A stretch of 20,895 nucleotides of DNA from Clostridiales bacterium. GTDB lineage: Bacteria > Bacillota > Clostridia > Christensenellales > CAG-138. The notes beneath the pieces are model-generated. The model saw nothing but the letters and a program-made list of their open reading frames with translations. It had not been told where the DNA came from and made no database searches. The stretch lies in NCBI GenBank assembly GCA_003486785.1, contig DNFZ01000159.1, positions 1-20,895 of the forward strand, in the 5' to 3' direction. Below are positions 7,956 to 15,245 of this stretch, piece after piece. Positions within the stretch are counted from its first letter, which is position 1. Each line of letters starts with the position of its first letter. Both the position numbers and the translations under genes were made by a program.

Positions 7956-8975
7956 ATGGAATCGCAAAAATCCTACAGCCTGAAATCCGCGCTCTGGTTC
8001 GTGTTTCTCTTCTCGCTTGCGGTCCTCGCGGCAGAGTGGCTCATCTCCCCGCTGCTCGCGTCGTTTCGCGCCACGCTGCTGACCGACAGCGGCGCCGCCT
8101 GGTACTATTGGAAACTCCCGCGCCCCGAGCTGCTGGCTTCCATCAGCATGTGGGTGCTGTATCTTGCGCATCAGATCACGGTTTGGGTGCTGATCGCAAA
8201 ACTCAAAAACGACCCTCGCCCCGTCGCCGGAAGAATCGGACGATACAATTTACAGCTGCTCGTCGCAAACGCCGTGTTCATCGCGCTGCATCTGGCGCAG
8301 ACCGCGCTTTTTTACGATGCGCTCGCGCAGTTCGTGCCCGTGATGAGTTCACAGGGCTCGGTCATCGTGATGCTGGTGATGATGCTCATCCTGCTCAACG
8401 CGCGCCGCGGGCTGTTCTTTGGCAAGCGCGTGCATCTGCCGCCGCTGGGCGTCTCGGTGACGCAGAAGGTGCATGGTTTCTACATCTCCTGGGCGGTGGT
8501 GTATACGTTTTGGTATCACCCCATGGAAGGCACGCTGGGGCACCTGCTGGGATTCCTCTATCTCTTCCTGCTGATGGGACAGATGTCTCTGGCGCGCACG
8601 AGCTGGCACACCAGAATCGGCTGGCTGACGTTTCTGGAGGCGTTTGTCGCGATCCATGGCGCGATTGTTGCAATCGAAGCTGCCAACGGCATGTGGCCGA
8701 TGTTCTTCTTTGGATTCATGATGATGTTCATCGTCACGCAGGTGTTCGGCATCCTGAAAAATCGTGTCGCCATCGCGGGGATCATCGCAAGCTATGTCGC
8801 GCTTGTGCTGGTCACCTACAGCGGCGCGCTCGGGCAGATGTTCACCGGAACGCCCGTCGGCTGGACGGATATTCACCAGATCACGTGGATTCCTGTGATT
8901 CTCTACGGACTGGTGTTTGCGCTGGCGTGGCTGTTTGCGGGCGTCGGCACGCTGCTCAAGAAAAAGAAGGCATAG
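7956..8975 (+). CDS. polytopic membrane protein with intramembrane histidines, function unknown
   Basis: I do not recognise this 339-residue family. Hydrophobicity suggests about 9-10 transmembrane segments, near residues 12-31, 60-81, 100-122, 134-150, 173-187, 194-212, 221-241, 247-266, 272-292 and 311-334, and the protein ends in KKKK. Histidines sit in or next to the membrane segments (H72, H112, H173, H188, H196, H218, H234), and the central block has the pattern WYHPMEGTLGHLLGF. This could mean heme or metal binding, but no family signature was confirmed. GGAGG lies 10 nt before the ATG. It probably shares a transcript with the hydrolase gene and converges on the heliorhodopsin gene, with which it shares a terminator. 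Confidence 0.85.
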   Translation: MESQKSYSLKSALWFVFLFSLAVLAAEWLISPLLASFRATLLTDSGAAWYYWKLPRPELLASISMWVLYLAHQITVWVLIAKLKNDPRPVAGRIGRYNLQLLVANAVFIALHLAQTALFYDALAQFVPVMSSQGSVIVMLVMMLILLNARRGLFFGKRVHLPPLGVSVTQKVHGFYISWAVVYTFWYHPMEGTLGHLLGFLYLFLLMGQMSLARTSWHTRIGWLTFLEAFVAIHGAIVAIEAANGMWPMFFFGFMMMFIVTQVFGILKNRVAIAGIIASYVALVLVTYSGALGQMFTGTPVGWTDIHQITWIPVILYGLVFALAWLFAGVGTLLKKKKA

Positions 8976-8988
8976 CAATACCATTCAA

Positions 8989-9028
8989 GCATACAAAAAA
9001 CCGCCATCTCCGGCGGTTTTTTGTATGC
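8989..9028. terminator. bidirectional rho-independent terminator
   Basis: A perfect 17-bp stem (GCATACAAAAAACCGCC at 8989-9005 with its complement at 9012-9028) encloses a 6-nt loop. A-rich and T-rich flanks within the stem allow termination in both directions: it ends the membrane-protein transcript on the plus strand and the heliorhodopsin transcript on the minus strand. Confidence 0.95.
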
Positions 9029-9040
9029 GTTTCGATTTGC

Positions 9041-9820
9041 TTACGGCTGCATCGCGCCAAAGAGCACGAGCCACGCAAGAAGCGACTTTGCAACGAGGCT
9101 GAGAATGATATACCCGCGCTCGCCATGGACATAGTCCGCCCATTTGCCAACGCGCTTGTATTGCAGAATCATGTTGATCGGGAAGGTGTTAAACGCCACA
9201 AAGTATGTGCCGACAATCGCCCAAACAAACCAAGGAACCATGTCGAAATTACCCGTACCGAACATATACAGCAGGATTGCCGCCCAGGGCGCGAGCCCCG
9301 CGATGGAACCCCAGACAAACGGGCCCCACTTGACGTTGCCCTTTTCCGCGCCGCTGTTGAGCTGCTCCATGACGAGCCCGAAGAGGTTCATCGAGGCGTT
9401 AACCACGAAGATGAGCACGAGGGACGCGATGTCGTAAATGCCGAACAGCGTGCTGATGAGCACGATCATGATCGACGAGCTGAGGGCATATTCAAACCAG
9501 CGGAACTTGTTGATGCCCGCGCGGATGCCGTCGGTGTATTTATCCCCGCTGAGGTATATGATCAGATGCGCCAGCGCGGAGATGAGCAGAAACGAGGCCA
9601 CAAGTATGCCAAACGGCAGGGTAAACAGCGCATTGCTGGTGAGTTCCAGCGATTTTGTCGCTACATTGAAGGTCAAATAGTTCTGCGTGATCGTCGGCTG
9701 AAACTCCGCGATCTTCTGGATCACGCTCGTGGCGAGAAACAGCATGAGCGCCCCCTGAATCAGATGAAACGCTCCCATGATCAGATTGAAGCGTCTAAGT
9801 TTTAATAGCTTGATTTCCAT
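9041..9820 (-). CDS. heliorhodopsin (retinal-binding photoreceptor)
   Basis: This 259-residue, seven-helix protein matches the heliorhodopsin family along its whole length. The helix C motif FRWFEYALSSSIMIVLI carries the counterion E110. The next helices carry VNASMNLFG. Helix G has GERGYIILSLVAKSLLAW with K245 as the retinal Schiff-base lysine and S241 four residues before it. The two conserved histidines near the Schiff base are H19 (GAFHLIQ) and H85 (ALAHLII). Heliorhodopsins have the inverted topology (N terminus inside) and do not act as typical light-driven pumps; most are thought to be photosensors with an uncertain partner. The start at 9820 is preferred because AAGGATGGTG lies at suitable distance; an ATG at 9835 would add five residues but has its ribosome binding site too close. 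An EFR1-type gene ends 57-72 bp upstream without a terminator, so they may form an operon. No retinal-synthesis gene is in the window. Confidence 0.95.
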   Translation of the reverse strand: MEIKLLKLRRFNLIMGAFHLIQGALMLFLATSVIQKIAEFQPTITQNYLTFNVATKSLELTSNALFTLPFGILVASFLLISALAHLIIYLSGDKYTDGIRAGINKFRWFEYALSSSIMIVLISTLFGIYDIASLVLIFVVNASMNLFGLVMEQLNSGAEKGNVKWGPFVWGSIAGLAPWAAILLYMFGTGNFDMVPWFVWAIVGTYFVAFNTFPINMILQYKRVGKWADYVHGERGYIILSLVAKSLLAWLVLFGAMQP

Positions 9821-9892
9821 TTTATTTTGCACCATCCTTTATGTTCACAATCTACACGTTTCGTGCGATACTTACCGTGATAAACGCACAGT

Positions 9893-10648
9893 TTACTCCG
9901 ATATCCCCAGATATTGCTTGCCTGGTTTTTGATGCAGCAGCGTTGTGATTGCCCGCGCCGGACAGGCGTTTACACAGCGGTAGCACACCGCGCACTTTCC
10001 CTCCTGCCCGATGCCGTCTTTCCCCAGAGTGAGGTTTTGCATCGGACAGATGCGCACGCAGAGCCCGCAGCGCGTGCAGTCCGCGCTGATGCGGACATCG
10101 CTTGCCGCCCGCTTCTCCACCTGCGGCCATAGCGCGCTCTGGCTTTTTCCGATCAAGACGGAGAGCCGGTGAAACCCGCGCCGCCGTATCCTGCCGCGCA
10201 GTACTTCCTCCGCAGCGCGCTCCGCTTTTCGTGTTGCTTTTGCAAGAAGTGCTTTGTTCTGCTCGCCGTTTTTGACGGCAAAGAGGGGGAAATTTGCGAT
10301 GTTGTTGGGCATGTTGAAGTGCTCTGCGTAGACGACGCCGGCTTCCCGCCCGGGCAGGAATGCGCAAAGCGCATGCGCACCGTCGCCGGAGAAGACGAGC
10401 TGCGTGGAGAGAATCACAATCCGCTTGTTTGCAAGCGCTCGCCCGTGCGCAAGAACGAACTCCCGCATCGGACGCGGAACGCAGGAGCCGTAGACGGGGT
10501 AGCAGAACCCAACCGTGTCCGTTTGTGCAATCAGCGCTTCAAAATCTGCCGCTTCTTCTACAGAGAGACAGGCCGCGCCAGCCGCACGGGAAAACCGCTC
10601 CGCGATAAACCGCGAGTTCCCCGTGCCGGAAAAATAGAATACGATCAC
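9893..10648 (-). CDS. EFR1-type flavodoxin/ferredoxin (two 4Fe-4S clusters)
   Basis: The 251-residue protein begins with a flavodoxin-like half, whose FMN phosphate loop is SGTGNSRF (7-14) and whose second loop is CYPVYGSCVPRP. The C-terminal half is a bacterial ferredoxin with two 4Fe-4S motifs: C191, C194, C197, C201 and C219, C222, C225, C229 (CTRCGLCVRICP and CAVCYRCVNACP). This combination defines the EFR1 family, presumed to carry electrons in anaerobes. The start is a GTG at 10648 with AAGGAGG 5-6 nt upstream; an ATG at 10687 would add 13 residues not seen in the family. It lies directly upstream of the heliorhodopsin gene in the same direction, with no terminator between them. Confidence 0.92.
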   Translation of the reverse strand: MIVFYFSGTGNSRFIAERFSRAAGAACLSVEEAADFEALIAQTDTVGFCYPVYGSCVPRPMREFVLAHGRALANKRIVILSTQLVFSGDGAHALCAFLPGREAGVVYAEHFNMPNNIANFPLFAVKNGEQNKALLAKATRKAERAAEEVLRGRIRRRGFHRLSVLIGKSQSALWPQVEKRAASDVRISADCTRCGLCVRICPMQNLTLGKDGIGQEGKCAVCYRCVNACPARAITTLLHQKPGKQYLGISE

Positions 10649-10689
10649 CTTTTCCTCCTTTTCGCGCGTTGTTCGTAGGTTTTGCAAGT

Positions 10690-10718
10690 ACTATCACCAT
10701 AATATCGCAAGCCGTCAC
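10690..10718 (-). promoter_or_regulatory. possible promoter of the EFR1-heliorhodopsin transcript
   Basis: Reading the minus strand, GTGACG (10718-10713) and GATAGT (10695-10690) are separated by 17 bp, about 42 bp upstream of the GTG start at 10648. Each box matches consensus at only four of six positions, so this is tentative. It lies next to the MITE-like element. Confidence 0.35.
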
Positions 10719-10736
10719 GATGCGACATGTTTTTTT

Positions 10737-10902
10737 CTGGAGTGTGTTTCCAAAATACGGTGCGTGCAGGCCGAGTGGATTTTTTGCCGATTTGAGGAAC
10801 AAAACCGCTGGAATAGCAGCGCTATTTCAAGGTTGCAGTGACGATAAATCGGTGAAAAGGACACCGGATCTGTGCCACCGTGCTTTTAGAAACACACTCT
10901 AG
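10737..10902. mobile_element. MITE-like element with about 26-bp terminal inverted repeats
   Basis: The left end (10737-10762) starts CTGGAGTGTGTTTC, and the right end (10876-10902) finishes GAAACACACTCTAG. The two arms match over about 26 bp with a few mismatches and one 1-bp indel, and both carry AAAA and ACGGTG further in. Inside are a second inverted pair, CCGATTT (near 10788-10794) and AAATCGG (near 10847-10853), and a central GAATAGC/GCTATTT hairpin, so the whole 166 bp can fold into one long stem. It codes for nothing. No target-site duplication was seen. It could be a non-autonomous insertion element or a dispersed structured repeat. It lies in the divergent promoter region of the EFR1-heliorhodopsin unit and the GT-C-like gene. 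Confidence 0.65.
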
Positions 10903-10920
10903 CAGACGCCGGGATTATCA

Positions 10921-10935
10921 TCGATTGACAATCGA
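10921..10935. promoter_or_regulatory. palindromic operator-like site over the -35 box
   Basis: Perfect 6-bp arms TCGATT and AATCGA flank GAC. The palindrome covers the TTGACA -35 box of the next gene, a position suited to repression. The regulator is unknown. Confidence 0.45.
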
Positions 10936-10952
10936 ATAAGTTGCTGTAAAAT
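10925..10952 (+). promoter_or_regulatory. sigma-A promoter of the GT-C-like gene
   Basis: A consensus TTGACA (10925-10930) and TAAAAT (10947-10952) are separated by 16 bp. Transcription would start near 10959, giving a leader of about 145 nt before the ATG at 11104. The leader contains complementary GATACGCG and CGCGTATC segments that could pair. Confidence 0.7.
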
Positions 10953-11103
10953 AGATCACAGATACGCGTATTCAGCGTTTTCTCTGCCCGGATCGCGTTT
11001 CAGCTTCGGCTCGCAAGCGCGCGTATCCCGACGCGGCGGTCTTTTGATCACGGACATTGCGTCCCCTTCTGTAGCATCCCACACACGAATACGGAGGAAT
11101 TCC

Positions 11104-12819
11104 ATGCTGCTTGTTCGTCTGCTCATTTTGAGCGTTTCTCTCTTTGGGTATATCCTGTTTCTGACCAAACAATATCGCATCAAGGCTGCTCTGGCTCCGG
11201 CTTTGAGCGTTTCGTTCATCATGCTCTTTGTGTTTCTCGGCGGCTTGCTGGGCGCGCTGGAGTGGAGCGTCTACCTGCTGCTAGCGCTGGGCGTCGCGCT
11301 GCTGATTTGGATGCTGCTCAAAAAAACGCCCACCGGATGGAAAGAGCTGCTGACAAACCCGGCGCTGATCTTTTTAACCCTTTCCGGTATACTGCTGTTT
11401 CTGCGCTTTCAACACCGCGTGCTTTCCAGTTACGACGACTTCAGCCACTGGGGCGTCATCGTCAAAGGCATGCTGCGCGACAACAACTTCCCTACCTCCG
11501 CCAACTCGTTTCTCACCTTTCAGTCCTATCCGCCGGGCAGCGCCTGCTGGATCTATTTCGTCTCCCGCATTCTCGGGATGAAGGAAGGCTATTTTCTCTT
11601 TGCAAACGCCATGCTGACGCTCGCCTATCTTTCTACGCTGTTTGGCTTCTATGGCAAGCGCCGCTGGTATCATCTGATTCTACCGCTCGCAGGCGCGATA
11701 TTGCTCTACACAAACGCGATCGATCCGAACTGCCTCGGTGTGGATGCCATGCTCGCAGCCGCCGGGCTTGCCGCAGTATTGGCGATCTATCAAAACAAAG
11801 ACGCGCCCGCCGCACGAATCTGGCTGATGCTGCCGATGATTTGCGCACCGCTGCTCATCAAAAACAGCGGCATCTTCTTTACGCTGCTCTCCATGGCGCT
11901 GGTTTTGTATTATCTCTCCGAGCAAAAATCCGCAACCCGCGCGGCAAAGTGGATCAGCGCAGCGGCGGTGGTGATAGTCCCCCTCGCGGTTCTGCTCCTC
12001 TGGCGCTGGCATGTGGCGGCTTCTTTCTTGAGCGGGTTTTCCACCAAGCACGCCATGTCATCACAGAACTTTCTCAAGCTCTGGTCGGTCAACCAAAGCC
12101 ACGTATTGGAAATGCTCCGGATCATACTGCTTCGGATCATCGATCCCGGCAGCAATCATACGATACTTGTGTTGGGCGGGTTTGTCGCGTTGGCCAGTGC
12201 CGAGGCGATACTGCGCCGCAACAAGGAAGCAAACCGGCAAAATATGACGCTGATTCTCCTGCTTGCCGTTTGCACGCTGCTCTATGAGCTCGGCATCGTT
12301 TTCATGTATCTCTTTAGCATGCCGTATGCGGAGTTTATCTTTCAGAGCGGTGCGGACTACACCCGCTACAATAGCTCGCTTGTGGGGTTTCTCATCGGAA
12401 TCCTGATTGCGTACTCCGGCGTGAAGCTCTCCGATCAAAGCATGGCACATGCGCGCGACTTGCGTTGGGTTCTTCGCCTTGGAACGCTTGCTCTCATGCT
12501 GCTCTGCCTGCTGCCAAATACCAGGCTGCATCAACTCATGCCATCCTATCGCACAGAGCTGGAGACGAGGATCGAGCAGCTGCAGCAGGTGATCCGGGAA
12601 GAGGCTCTTCCTCAGGGCGGCAGTTATTTGATCAAAGCATCCGAAGACGAGGCGGATCTGGCCTCGTATCTGTTCCGCTATCAGCTCTTCTCGGGCGATG
12701 TATCCGTCACTACGATCGCGGTCGATTCCGCGGAGATCTCGGAAGTTGTTTCGTTCTATACAGCTTATATCAACTGGGATACTATGCGGTTGTACACGCT
12801 CGATTCTTTTGAAGGGTAG
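11104..12819 (+). CDS. polytopic membrane protein, GT-C glycosyltransferase-like
   Basis: The 571-residue protein has roughly 11-13 hydrophobic segments and a soluble C-terminal domain of about 110 residues. The first large loop has YDDFSHWGVIVKGML with D111 and D112; an acidic pair at this place is typical of GT-C glycosyltransferases that use polyprenyl-phosphate sugars. It is followed by FQSYPPGSACWIYF, a common pattern in such proteins. The exact family and sugar are not known. The start at 11104 is supported by GGAGG at 11093-11097, 6 nt upstream; an in-frame ATG at 11044 is not preceded by a ribosome binding site. The gene is monocistronic, with its own strong promoter and a terminator at 12897-12918. 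It could modify wall or surface glycans. Confidence 0.8.
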   Translation: MLLVRLLILSVSLFGYILFLTKQYRIKAALAPALSVSFIMLFVFLGGLLGALEWSVYLLLALGVALLIWMLLKKTPTGWKELLTNPALIFLTLSGILLFLRFQHRVLSSYDDFSHWGVIVKGMLRDNNFPTSANSFLTFQSYPPGSACWIYFVSRILGMKEGYFLFANAMLTLAYLSTLFGFYGKRRWYHLILPLAGAILLYTNAIDPNCLGVDAMLAAAGLAAVLAIYQNKDAPAARIWLMLPMICAPLLIKNSGIFFTLLSMALVLYYLSEQKSATRAAKWISAAAVVIVPLAVLLLWRWHVAASFLSGFSTKHAMSSQNFLKLWSVNQSHVLEMLRIILLRIIDPGSNHTILVLGGFVALASAEAILRRNKEANRQNMTLILLLAVCTLLYELGIVFMYLFSMPYAEFIFQSGADYTRYNSSLVGFLIGILIAYSGVKLSDQSMAHARDLRWVLRLGTLALMLLCLLPNTRLHQLMPSYRTELETRIEQLQQVIREEALPQGGSYLIKASEDEADLASYLFRYQLFSGDVSVTTIAVDSAEISEVVSFYTAYINWDTMRLYTLDSFEG

Positions 12820-12896
12820 CCCACGGCGCGCATGGACGCAAGAGCATCCCGCATGCACAGCCGTTATTTCGGCAAACTAAATCCCACTCACTCATT

Positions 12897-12918
12897 GGCG
12901 CCGCGGGCGCCTTTTTTT
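12897..12918 (+). terminator. rho-independent terminator of the GT-C-like gene
   Basis: A 6-bp GC stem (GGCGCC paired with GGCGCC) with a GCG loop is followed by seven T residues. It lies 78 bp after the stop codon. Confidence 0.88.
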
Positions 12919-12993
12919 ATCGTGCATCGAGTTCATCGCGCTTTCCGGAAGTGATTCGCTTCGCTGGATATGCTTTCGCGGAATTGCGATTTA

Positions 12994-13002
12994 TGGTATA
13001 GT
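12994..13002 (+). promoter_or_regulatory. extended -10 promoter of dnaX
   Basis: TGG followed by TATAGT (12997-13002) forms an extended -10, about 30 bp before the ATG at 13032. The -35 position (TTTCGC) is weak. Confidence 0.45.
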
Positions 13003-13031
13003 AGCATGGAAACAAACATTGGAGTTGACGC

Positions 13032-14783
13032 ATGGCCTATCGCGCATTGTATCGCCAATACCGCCCCGCTCGCTTTGCCGAAGTCGTCGGGCAGGCGCAC
13101 ATTACAACAACGCTGATGCATCAGGTGTCGTCGGATCGTCCGGCGCACGCCTATTTGTTCTGCGGCACGCGCGGCACAGGCAAAACCACGTCCGCGCGCA
13201 TACTCGCGCGCGCGGTCAACTGCCAGGCCCCCGAAGACGGCGAACCTTGCGGCAAATGCGAGGCTTGCCTCATCTCCGCTTCTGACGGTGCATCCGATAT
13301 CACCGAAATCGATGCCGCAAGCAATAACAGCGTAAACGACGTGCGCGACCTCATCGAAAACGCGCAATATGCGCCGCTCAAGCTTCGCCGCCGTGTGTTT
13401 ATCATCGACGAGGTGCACATGCTCTCCGGCCCCGCGTTTAACGCGCTCTTAAAGACGCTTGAGGAGCCGCCGGAGCATATCCTCTTCATCCTCGCCACCA
13501 CCGAGCCGCAGAAGCTGCCCGCGACGATCATCTCCCGCTGTCAGCGGTTCGATTTTCATAGGCTTTCCATTACGGATATCAAAAACACGCTCAAGAGCGT
13601 GCTGCAACAAGCTGGCGCGACAATCGAGGACGGGGGACTGACGCTGATTGCCCGCGCGGCACAGGGCGGCATGCGCGACGCGCTCTCTCTCTGCGACCAG
13701 TGCCTCGCTTTTTGTGGGGATAACGTAACCACAAAGAACGTTTACGATGTGCTGGGCAGCATGGAAGACGCGTTTCTGTTCGACATTTCCAAAGCGCTGC
13801 TGGATTCCAACGCACCGGAAGCGCTGCGCATGCTGGATCGCATCATGCAAGCAGGGCGTGATCTTTCGGTGTTTGCTTCGGATCTCGCGGCGCATTTTCG
13901 AGCGCTTCTGCTGAGCAAAACCTGCGGGCGCTGCGAGGATTTGCTGGACTGCACCGAAGACGCGATGACGCGCTATCTCGAGCAGGCGAAGGCCGCTTCC
14001 GAAGTTAGGTTGATGCTCGCGCTGGATCGATTGATCGCCGCGCAGAACGACATGCGCTATCTGCCCTCTCCGCGCGCATTGCTCGAAAGCGCACTGGTGC
14101 ACATCTGCCGCCCGGAGGACACGCTCACGCTGGCAAACGTAGAAGCGCGGCTTGACCGGTTGGAAGCGCAGCTAAAAGAAGGGATTCCCGCGCAGGCGCC
14201 CGCGCGGCAGCAGGTTTTGCAGGAGCCCGCGGGGCAATACAAAATCGAAGCGCCTGCAGCGCAGCCCGCGCCCGAAGCGGAGCCAAAGCCCGCGAAGGCG
14301 GAATCCGTACAGGAAGACGCGCCCTGGATCGATTTAACCCCGCCACCGGAAAGCTGGGTGCCACAAGACGAATATGCCCTCTCCCCGCAGGAGGAGATCG
14401 TCATCATCGCGCCAAAGCCCGACCCAAAACCGTCGAAAGCAGCGGTCGAGTCAAAGCGCGGCCTCGACAGCGCAGGCAATGCCACGGCCATCTGGCGCGA
14501 GACAATCGCAAACATTCCCAATATGTTCATACAGGCATTGGCCAGAGAGGCGGTCGCGCTGCAGTTTGAGCAGAATACGCTTACCGTCGGCTTTTCCGCT
14601 TCGCAGGAGATGAAACAGAAAAGCCTCTCCACGCCGATCAATTTTGAACCCGCGCAGCGTGCCTTGCAGACGGTGAAGCCCGAAGCAAAACTCGTGATCA
14701 CCACCACAAAAATGCCCCCTGCAAGCGGGCAGGCGGAGGAAATGGCAAAGGCGCTCTTCGGGGACAAACTCACGATCGAATAA
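13032..14783 (+). CDS. dnaX: DNA polymerase III subunit gamma/tau
   Basis: The 583-residue clamp-loader ATPase of the replicative polymerase loads the sliding clamp and links the holoenzyme to the helicase. Seen: Walker A GTRGTGKT (45-52), a zinc site C64, C73, C76, C79, Walker B IIDEVHM (124-130) and the SRC arginine-finger motif (168-170), followed by the lid and collar domains. After about residue 390 comes a Pro/Ala/Glu-rich linker and a C-terminal domain that matches full-length tau. I found no A-AAA-AAG slippery site, so no short gamma form is predicted by frameshifting. GGAG lies 7 nt before the ATG. The gene leads the conserved dnaX-ybaB-recR cluster. Its stop codon lies inside the first unit of a tandem duplication. 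Confidence 0.98.
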   Translation: MAYRALYRQYRPARFAEVVGQAHITTTLMHQVSSDRPAHAYLFCGTRGTGKTTSARILARAVNCQAPEDGEPCGKCEACLISASDGASDITEIDAASNNSVNDVRDLIENAQYAPLKLRRRVFIIDEVHMLSGPAFNALLKTLEEPPEHILFILATTEPQKLPATIISRCQRFDFHRLSITDIKNTLKSVLQQAGATIEDGGLTLIARAAQGGMRDALSLCDQCLAFCGDNVTTKNVYDVLGSMEDAFLFDISKALLDSNAPEALRMLDRIMQAGRDLSVFASDLAAHFRALLLSKTCGRCEDLLDCTEDAMTRYLEQAKAASEVRLMLALDRLIAAQNDMRYLPSPRALLESALVHICRPEDTLTLANVEARLDRLEAQLKEGIPAQAPARQQVLQEPAGQYKIEAPAAQPAPEAEPKPAKAESVQEDAPWIDLTPPPESWVPQDEYALSPQEEIVIIAPKPDPKPSKAAVESKRGLDSAGNATAIWRETIANIPNMFIQALAREAVALQFEQNTLTVGFSASQEMKQKSLSTPINFEPAQRALQTVKPEAKLVITTTKMPPASGQAEEMAKALFGDKLTIE

Positions 14784-14891
14784 TGAGATTTCGAGTATAA
14801 TAGTTCTAGTATCGTAATAAGAGATAGGTTCAGATCGAATAATGAGATTTCGAGTATAATAGTTCAAGTATCGTAATAAGAGATATGTTCA
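14774..14891 (+). repeat. 59-bp tandem duplication after dnaX
   Basis: Two adjacent 59-bp units (14774-14832 and 14833-14891) match at 57 of 59 positions. The first unit contains the last codons and stop of dnaX. Each unit carries TATAAT (14796-14801 and 14855-14860), so a possible promoter for ybaB-recR is duplicated, although neither has a good -35 box. The second unit ends one base before the ybaB ribosome binding site AGGAGG. The high identity suggests a recent duplication. Confidence 0.93.
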
Positions 14892-14904
14892 GGAGGAACT
14901 TTTT

Positions 14905-15243
14905 ATGGCAAAAGGCGGATTTCCCGGCGGAATGGGTGGCGGCAATATGCAGCAGCTGATGATGCGCGCCCAGAAGATGCAGCAGGATGTGCAACGCGCG
15001 CAAGCGGAGCTCAACGAGCGCGAATTCACCGCCAGCAGCGGCGGCGGCATGGTCAGCGTGACCGTCAACGGCAATAAGGACGTGAAGGCGATCGTTATCA
15101 ACCCCGCGTGTGTCGATCCGGACGATGTGGAGATGCTGCAGGATCTCGTGCTCTCCGCCGTCAACGAAGCGCTGCGCACCGCGACCAGGACCGTTGAAGA
15201 AGAGATCGGAAAAATTACGGGCGGTCTGGGGCTTGGCTTGTAA
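14905..15243 (+). CDS. ybaB: YbaB/EbfC nucleoid-associated protein
   Basis: The 112-residue protein has the family layout: a glycine-rich N terminus, a long helix with MRAQKMQQDVQRAQAELNER, a beta-sheet core with VTVNGNKDVKAIVINP and a C-terminal helix. It is a dimeric DNA-binding protein that is commonly encoded between dnaX and recR, where it is linked to DNA repair and nucleoid organisation. AGGAGG lies 8 nt before the ATG. The stop codon is followed after 2 bp by the recR start. Confidence 0.96.
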   Translation: MAKGGFPGGMGGGNMQQLMMRAQKMQQDVQRAQAELNEREFTASSGGGMVSVTVNGNKDVKAIVINPACVDPDDVEMLQDLVLSAVNEALRTATRTVEEEIGKITGGLGLGL

Positions 15244-15245
15244 GT

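Noticed and set aside
7931..9805. Long plus-strand open frame covering the membrane protein and the antisense of the heliorhodopsin gene
   Set aside because: It overlaps two well-supported genes and a 17-bp terminator stem, and its product is Arg/His-rich without any recognisable domain.
13032..14783. Programmed frameshift in dnaX
   Set aside because: No A-AAA-AAG or similar slippery heptamer with a stimulatory stem was found in the region after the ATPase domains.
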